Assembly (NCBI GenBank): GCA_041687475.1
Contig: JAWLBW010000164.1
Location: 1 to 9,961 of the forward strand
DNA: 9,961 bases
Source of the DNA: JAWLBW01 sp041687475
GTDB taxonomy: Bacteria > J088 > JAWLBW01
Direction: 5' to 3'
This document shows, piece after piece, positions 7,273 through 9,961 of the stretch. How positions within the stretch are numbered: the stretch's first letter is position 1; each line of letters begins with the position of its first letter. Position numbers and translations under genes: made by a program. A model generated the notes under the pieces. That model saw nothing but the letters and a program-made list of their open reading frames with translations, was not told where the DNA came from and ran no database searches.

Positions 7273-7728
7273 TCAGACGCGGTGCAAGAGAAAAGGAAGG
7301 GCGAAGCGCCGCAGTCCGGCCACGTCGACCAGCGTCATGCCGAGCAGGGTGTTCGCCTCCCAGCTTCGTAACTCATCGATAACATGGGGCCAGGGAAAAC
7401 GCGCGTCCGCAGCATAGTGCACGACCGCCGCCGGCTTTCCGTCGAGCGTCGAGGGCTCGACCCGAACCTGCATGGGCATGGTGGTCTCGACGCTGCCCTT
7501 CGGCATCACGAGATTCACCCCCTGCCCCTCGCCGTCAAAACGCTTTCCGTACCACTGGGGAAGTCCGCCGAGGTTGAGGCTGAAGCGTGAAATCGCCCGG
7601 AACCAGGCCGGGCCGCGCAATTCGGCCTCGAAATCGCCGACAAGTTCGCCGAGCACGGGGGCCGACAGCCTTCCGAAAATCTTTCCGTACGAGAAAAAGG
7701 GCCTCGCGGCCGGACGCGTGTTTTGCAT
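7273..7728 (-). CDS. Uncharacterised 151-residue protein, first gene of the oxidase/peptidase operon
   Basis: I do not recognise the family firmly. The protein is soluble-looking, without signal peptide, membrane segment or cysteine. Its centre is rich in alternating hydrophobic residues (QGVNLVMPKGSVETTMPMQVRVEPS), and its end, PHVIDELRSWEANTLLGMTLVD, loosely recalls the C-terminal part of GXWXG/DUF4334 lipocalin-like proteins; this is a weak impression. The ATG at 7728-7726 is chosen because upstream the frame enters the repeat-rich intergenic region and has no credible start. No Shine-Dalgarno precedes it (the bases before ATG read ACTCCCC), while TACAAT lies seven bases upstream, so it may be leaderless. 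It ends two bases before the oxidase start, and functional association with that enzyme (substrate delivery, for instance) is an inference from context. Confidence 0.75.
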   Translation of the reverse strand: MQNTRPAARPFFSYGKIFGRLSAPVLGELVGDFEAELRGPAWFRAISRFSLNLGGLPQWYGKRFDGEGQGVNLVMPKGSVETTMPMQVRVEPSTLDGKPAAVVHYAADARFPWPHVIDELRSWEANTLLGMTLVDVAGLRRFALPFLLHRV

Positions 7729-7735
7729 GGGGAGT

Positions 7736-7741
7736 ATTGTA
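7736..7741 (-). promoter_or_regulatory. Candidate -10 element for the oxidase operon
   Basis: TACAAT on the minus strand, a five-of-six match to TATAAT, ends seven bases before the ATG at 7728. Transcription would start within one or two bases of the start codon. No clear -35 hexamer is seen at 16-18 bases' spacing. Activation by a protein bound to the nearby dyads would be consistent with this. Confidence 0.35.
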
Positions 7742-7770
7742 GCGAGCCCCGTACCGGCAGGCCAGTCGTC

Positions 7771-7883
7771 CACGTGCTGCACGGCCGGACGCAGATGGGG
7801 AGAGCTGCACGTGCCGCACGGCCGGGCGTCGATGGGGAGAGCGTGCGATGGGGCGAAGGGGCGAACACGTGCGGCACGGCCGG
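7771..7883. repeat. Three imperfect repeats each containing a CGTGC-N-GCACG dyad
   Basis: The 18-base core CACGTGCnGCACGGCCGG occurs at 7771-7788 (n=T), 7808-7825 (n=C) and 7866-7883 (n=G). The first two cores are 37 bases apart and the second and third 58. Each core carries the interrupted palindrome CGTGC-N-GCACG (7773-7783, 7810-7820, 7868-7878): arms are identical in all three copies and only the central base differs. The motif GATGGGGAGAGC follows the first two (7794-7805, 7831-7842), with a degenerate GATGGGGCGA at 7847-7856. Arm conservation around a free centre is what a dimeric regulator site would show; expansion of an ordinary tandem repeat is the alternative. Confidence 0.75.
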
Positions 7884-7925
7884 AGTTTCCGCGTTCCGAG
7901 TTCCGCGATCCGAGTTTCCCGTTTC
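7883..7925. repeat. Three short direct repeats of the type CCGAGTTyCGCG
   Basis: Three near-identical 14-15-base units in a row: GGAGTTTCCGCGTT, CCGAGTTCCGCGAT and CCGAGTTTCCCGTTT. It adjoins the dyad repeats directly. Likely a small slipped-strand repeat; no function is evident. Confidence 0.55.
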
Positions 7926-7987
7926 GCTGCTTTACCACGCCGTTACCGGTCGGTAAACCACCCGCTGCGACGTCGCCGTTCCCGCCA

Positions 7988-8016
7988 TTGAAGCGCGTCG
8001 AAATACCATCTAGCGT
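7988..8016 (+). promoter_or_regulatory. Candidate promoter of the lipoprotein gene
   Basis: TTGAAG (7988-7993), 17-base spacer, TAGCGT (8011-8016). The -35 matches four of six consensus bases, the -10 three of six with the conserved TA...T positions. Spacing is ideal, and the leader of about 40 bases contains the strong ribosome binding site. Confidence 0.35.
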
Positions 8017-8047
8017 TAACAGAAAAGGTACAAGGCTCGACGCCCTT

Positions 8048-8057
8048 GAGGAGGAAA
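8048..8057 (+). promoter_or_regulatory. Ribosome binding site of the lipoprotein gene
   Basis: GAGGAGGAAA lies six bases before a GTG at 8061 and nine before an ATG at 8064 in the same frame. Either start is possible; they differ by one residue. Confidence 0.8.
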
Positions 8058-8063
8058 TAGGTG

Positions 8064-8957
8064 ATGAAGCTGTTACAACTTCTGGGTCCGCTGACCCTGT
8101 CGTTCGCACTGGCCGCGGCCGGTTGCGGCGACGATAACGACAATGGAAACAACAACGGCAATGGCGACGACCTCGAAGACGTCATTCCGGGCGATGGCGA
8201 CGACAATGGAAACGGCGAAGGCATCAAACGCCTGGGCATGATCATGGTCGAGCAGTCGACGTTCATGGGAGGCGATCCGTCGGTTTCGGCAGACGCCGTT
8301 TTCTGGTCCATGTCCGAGGGGCTGCCCGACGACATGCTCGACCAACCGCTGGGCGAGGCCGACTCCTGCACGGTTCTCGACATTCAGGAGCCGGGCGACA
8401 TTCCCGGCGGTCTGCCCGACGTCGACATCGAATTCACGTTCATCGACGCGGGAGAACAGATTGAACTCGACGCCGGCGGCGACCGGTTTGCCACCCTCGA
8501 ACGCGAAGAGCTGACCGGCAGCGGCGGCAGCCTCATTGCCTACACCCTTGACGAACCCGTGAGCGGAACCCTGCCCGATGGGCTTACCGCGACCGTTCCG
8601 GGCAACGAATTTCCGGCCTTCGAAGACGTGGCCATGCCCACGGTCGCGGCCTTCGAACTCGACGCCCCCGCGCCCAACGACCCGATTACGCCCGACACGA
8701 CCTTTACCTGGGAAGCGTCGAACGACGATAACGCTACCGTAACCCTCGACTTCTCGGCAGGCGGCGTGTTCGTAACCTGCACCGCCGCAGACGACGGGTC
8801 CTTCAGCATTCCCCAGGAAACCCGCGACGAGCTGCCCGATAGCTTCGAGGGTAACCTGACGGGGGCCGCCCGCCAGTCGTACCGCGTCGAACGCGACGGC
8901 GACGCGGCGCTGATTCTGCAGACCGCAACCTCGCAGGATGTCGGCTTGCCCTTCTGA
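8064..8957 (+). CDS. Secreted lipoprotein of unknown function with Asp/Asn/Gly-rich linker
   Basis: A 297-residue lipoprotein. The signal peptide MKLLQLLGPLTLSFALAAAG ends in the lipobox AAGC with Cys21. Residues 22-52 form a low-complexity Asp/Asn/Gly tether (starting GDDNDNGNNNGNGDD), of the kind that lifts domains away from the membrane and is common in exported proteins of Myxococcota and relatives. The remaining 245 residues are acidic, with many Pro/Gly/Asp turns and beta-rich patterns such as TFTWEASNDD and VTCTAADDGSFSIP (about 213-250), suggesting an Ig-like or beta-sandwich domain. Two further cysteines, 102 and 239, could form a disulfide. I recognise no named family and see no enzyme motif. 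ATG 8064 is used; GTG 8061 is the alternative. The gene stands alone, with a strong terminator after it, and shares its upstream region with the oxidase operon. Confidence 0.85.
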   Translation: MKLLQLLGPLTLSFALAAAGCGDDNDNGNNNGNGDDLEDVIPGDGDDNGNGEGIKRLGMIMVEQSTFMGGDPSVSADAVFWSMSEGLPDDMLDQPLGEADSCTVLDIQEPGDIPGGLPDVDIEFTFIDAGEQIELDAGGDRFATLEREELTGSGGSLIAYTLDEPVSGTLPDGLTATVPGNEFPAFEDVAMPTVAAFELDAPAPNDPITPDTTFTWEASNDDNATVTLDFSAGGVFVTCTAADDGSFSIPQETRDELPDSFEGNLTGAARQSYRVERDGDAALILQTATSQDVGLPF

Positions 8958-8981
8958 GCGACAGCCGCACGATGCGTTACC

Positions 8982-9020
8982 GGCCGCAGCGTTCACCCCC
9001 GGGTGACCTGCGGCCTTTCT
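8982..9020 (+). terminator. Strong rho-independent terminator after the lipoprotein gene
   Basis: Outer stem GGCCGCAG (8982-8989) with CTGCGGCC (9008-9015), eight perfect pairs; inner stem TCACCC (8993-8998) with GGGTGA (9001-9006) after a small bulge; TTTCT follows (9016-9020). It begins 24 bases past the stop codon and separates this gene from mazG. Confidence 0.88.
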
Positions 9021-9077
9021 ATTCGGGGCAGGGGCGGCGCAACGCAGGGAAGCGGTTGCCGGGCCGCGACCTTCGTC

Positions 9078-9106
9078 TTGAGACGGCGCCCGAGACTGGG
9101 TACCGT
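9078..9106 (+). promoter_or_regulatory. Possible promoter of mazG
   Basis: TTGAGA (9078-9083), 17-base spacer, TACCGT (9101-9106). The -35 matches well, the -10 poorly. If used, transcription would begin near 9113, which fits only the internal ATG at 9115 as a leaderless start. Chance occurrence is likely. Confidence 0.2.
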
Positions 9107-9108
9107 GA

Positions 9109-9909
9109 ATGACTATGAAAAAACGCCCCACTGCCGGTGAAGCTTTCGACGAACTCGTGCGTATCATGGATAAGCTGCGCGACCCGGGCGGCTGCCCATG
9201 GGACCGCGAGCAGACCCATGCCTCACTGCGCAAATATCTGGTCGAAGAAGCCGCCGAAGTACTCGAAGCCCTGGACAAGGAAGACATGCCTCACCTTTCC
9301 GAGGAAATGGGCGACCTTCTGCTGCAGATTGTCTTTCACAGCCGGATCGCCAGGGAAGACGGTCATTTCGACATCGTCGACGTGGTGGGCGGCATCAACG
9401 ACAAGATGACCCGCCGGCACCCTCACGTTTTCGGCGATGTCGTATACGGGGATGCAGACGAAGTGCTGCGGAACTGGGAGGTGTTGAAGGCCGCCGAGAA
9501 ACCGAATGCCCCCAAGCACCCGCTGGGCGACCTTCCGCCCGATCTGCCGGCGCTGCAGCGAGCCCAGAAAACAGGCGGCAAGGCCGCACGCCACGACTTC
9601 GACTGGCCCGACACGGCCGGCGTGCTCGACAAGGTGCGCGAAGAACTGGGCGAGCTCGAGCAGGCCCTCGCCGCCGAAACCCGCGACCAGAACCATGTCG
9701 AAGAGGAATTCGGCGATCTGCTCTTTACCCTGGTGAACCTGGCACGCCATGTCGACGTCGATGCCGAACGGGCGCTCAGCAAGGGTGTGCAGAAATTCCG
9801 CCGGCGTTTCGAGCGACTTTCCGAGCACCTCGACGCGCGGAATCTCCGGCTCGAAGACCTCACGCCCGAAGAAAAGGAAGCGGCATGGCAGACAATCAAG
9901 AAGGGGTGA
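9109..9909 (+). CDS. mazG: Nucleoside triphosphate pyrophosphohydrolase MazG
   Basis: Hydrolyses NTPs and dNTPs to the monophosphate and pyrophosphate; in other bacteria it cleans the nucleotide pool and modulates (p)ppGpp-linked survival. It is cytosolic. The 266 residues equal the normal two-domain length. The N-terminal domain has GGCPWDREQTH (27-37), EEAAE (46-50) and EEMGD (65-69), the EExxE...ExxD Mg2+ site. RRHPHVFGD (102-110) is the family linker motif. The C-terminal domain has FDWPD, EELGE (178-182) and EEFGD (199-203), so both metal sites are intact, followed by a tail ending in LEDLTPEEKEAAW. The start is not certain: ATG 9109 and ATG 9115 (MKKRP) are both plausible, and neither has a clear Shine-Dalgarno. 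It is preceded by a terminator, so it is probably transcribed on its own. Confidence 0.96.
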   Translation: MTMKKRPTAGEAFDELVRIMDKLRDPGGCPWDREQTHASLRKYLVEEAAEVLEALDKEDMPHLSEEMGDLLLQIVFHSRIAREDGHFDIVDVVGGINDKMTRRHPHVFGDVVYGDADEVLRNWEVLKAAEKPNAPKHPLGDLPPDLPALQRAQKTGGKAARHDFDWPDTAGVLDKVREELGELEQALAAETRDQNHVEEEFGDLLFTLVNLARHVDVDAERALSKGVQKFRRRFERLSEHLDARNLRLEDLTPEEKEAAWQTIKKG

Positions 9910-9925
9910 ACGGCCGCCTGGCAGG

Positions 9926-9957
9926 CTGTCAGACTGTCGGACTTTCAGACTGTCAGA
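9926..9957. repeat. Four tandem copies of the 8-base unit CTGTCAGA
   Basis: Units at 9926, 9934, 9942 and 9950: CTGTCAGA, CTGTCGGA, CTTTCAGA, CTGTCAGA. The first and last are identical, and each of the middle two has one change. The array starts 17 bases after the mazG stop and may continue past the window edge. Confidence 0.8.
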
Positions 9958-9961
9958 CCCT

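Larger units (their letters stand above)
7729..8063. other. Divergent intergenic region with two repeat families
   Basis: About 335 bases between the minus-strand oxidase operon and the plus-strand lipoprotein gene. Apart from the candidate promoters and the ribosome binding site of the lipoprotein gene, it is dominated by imperfect repeats at 7771-7883 and 7883-7925. No credible gene lies in it; the frames that cross it change composition in the repeats. Confidence 0.6.

Noticed and set aside
7771..7883. CRISPR array
   Set aside because: Only three imperfect copies with unequal spacing (37 and 58 bases), part of the spacing sequence itself repeats, and there are no cas genes nearby.
8073..9287. 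404-codon open frame on the minus strand
   Set aside because: Antisense to the lipoprotein gene and the start of mazG and runs through a clear terminator; no motif and a low-complexity Val/Gly/Arg composition.
9926..9961. Phage or integron attachment site
   Set aside because: A simple 8-base tandem repeat with no tRNA, integrase or cassette structure visible.

Overview
This GC-rich window, with dense coding on both strands, comes from a bacterium whose lineage I cannot fix. High GC with GAA preferred for Glu and TCG common for Ser, an exported lipoprotein with an Asp/Asn/Gly-rich linker, a MazG with the 'LEDLTPEE' C-terminal tail and an H-NOX/kinase pair are compatible with a deltaproteobacterial-type lineage (Myxococcota/Bradymonadota or similar). 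This is a weak inference. One assembly gap (10 N, 2638-2647) lies inside a gene. No rRNA, tRNA, CRISPR array, insertion sequence or phage gene is visible.

Layout. (1) 1-1305, minus: the N-terminal 435 residues of a monomeric NADP-isocitrate dehydrogenase, running off the left edge. (2) 1306-1673: a divergent intergenic region with a perfect TATAAT and a small hairpin. (3) 1674-3899, plus: a two-gene operon with a 4-base ATGA overlap, encoding an H-NOX haem gas sensor and a soluble hybrid histidine kinase (coiled coil, HisKA, HATPase, REC, REC). The H-NOX keeps the proximal His and the YxSxR motif but lacks the distal-pocket Tyr of O2 binders, so it is probably an NO sensor. (4) 4077-4553, plus: a small four-pair cysteine (zinc-ribbon-like) protein of unknown function. 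(5) 7728-4572, minus: a tightly packed three-gene operon encoding an uncharacterised 151-residue protein, a GMC/cholesterol-oxidase-type flavoprotein with a CxxCxxCxxxC cluster, and an M28-family metallopeptidase lipoprotein with three C-x4-C pairs. (6) 7729-8063: a divergent regulatory region with three copies of a CGTGC-N-GCACG dyad in a larger repeat, plus a second short repeat. (7) 8064-8957, plus: an orphan lipoprotein followed by a strong intrinsic terminator. (8) 9109-9909, plus: MazG nucleoside triphosphate pyrophosphohydrolase, followed by an 8-base tandem repeat at the right edge.

How the genes work together. The clearest functional unit is the H-NOX/hybrid kinase pair: NO binding to the haem protein should change kinase activity in trans, with output through the two receiver domains because no DNA-binding or Hpt domain is encoded nearby. 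The three-gene minus-strand operon looks like a cell-envelope or lipid/sterol-oxidation module of unknown purpose. Isocitrate dehydrogenase and MazG are housekeeping. I see no clearly new multi-gene system. The items most worth a second look are the dyad repeats in the 7.7-8.0 kb intergenic region, the unusual composition of the oxidase/peptidase operon and the possible leaderless start at its head.
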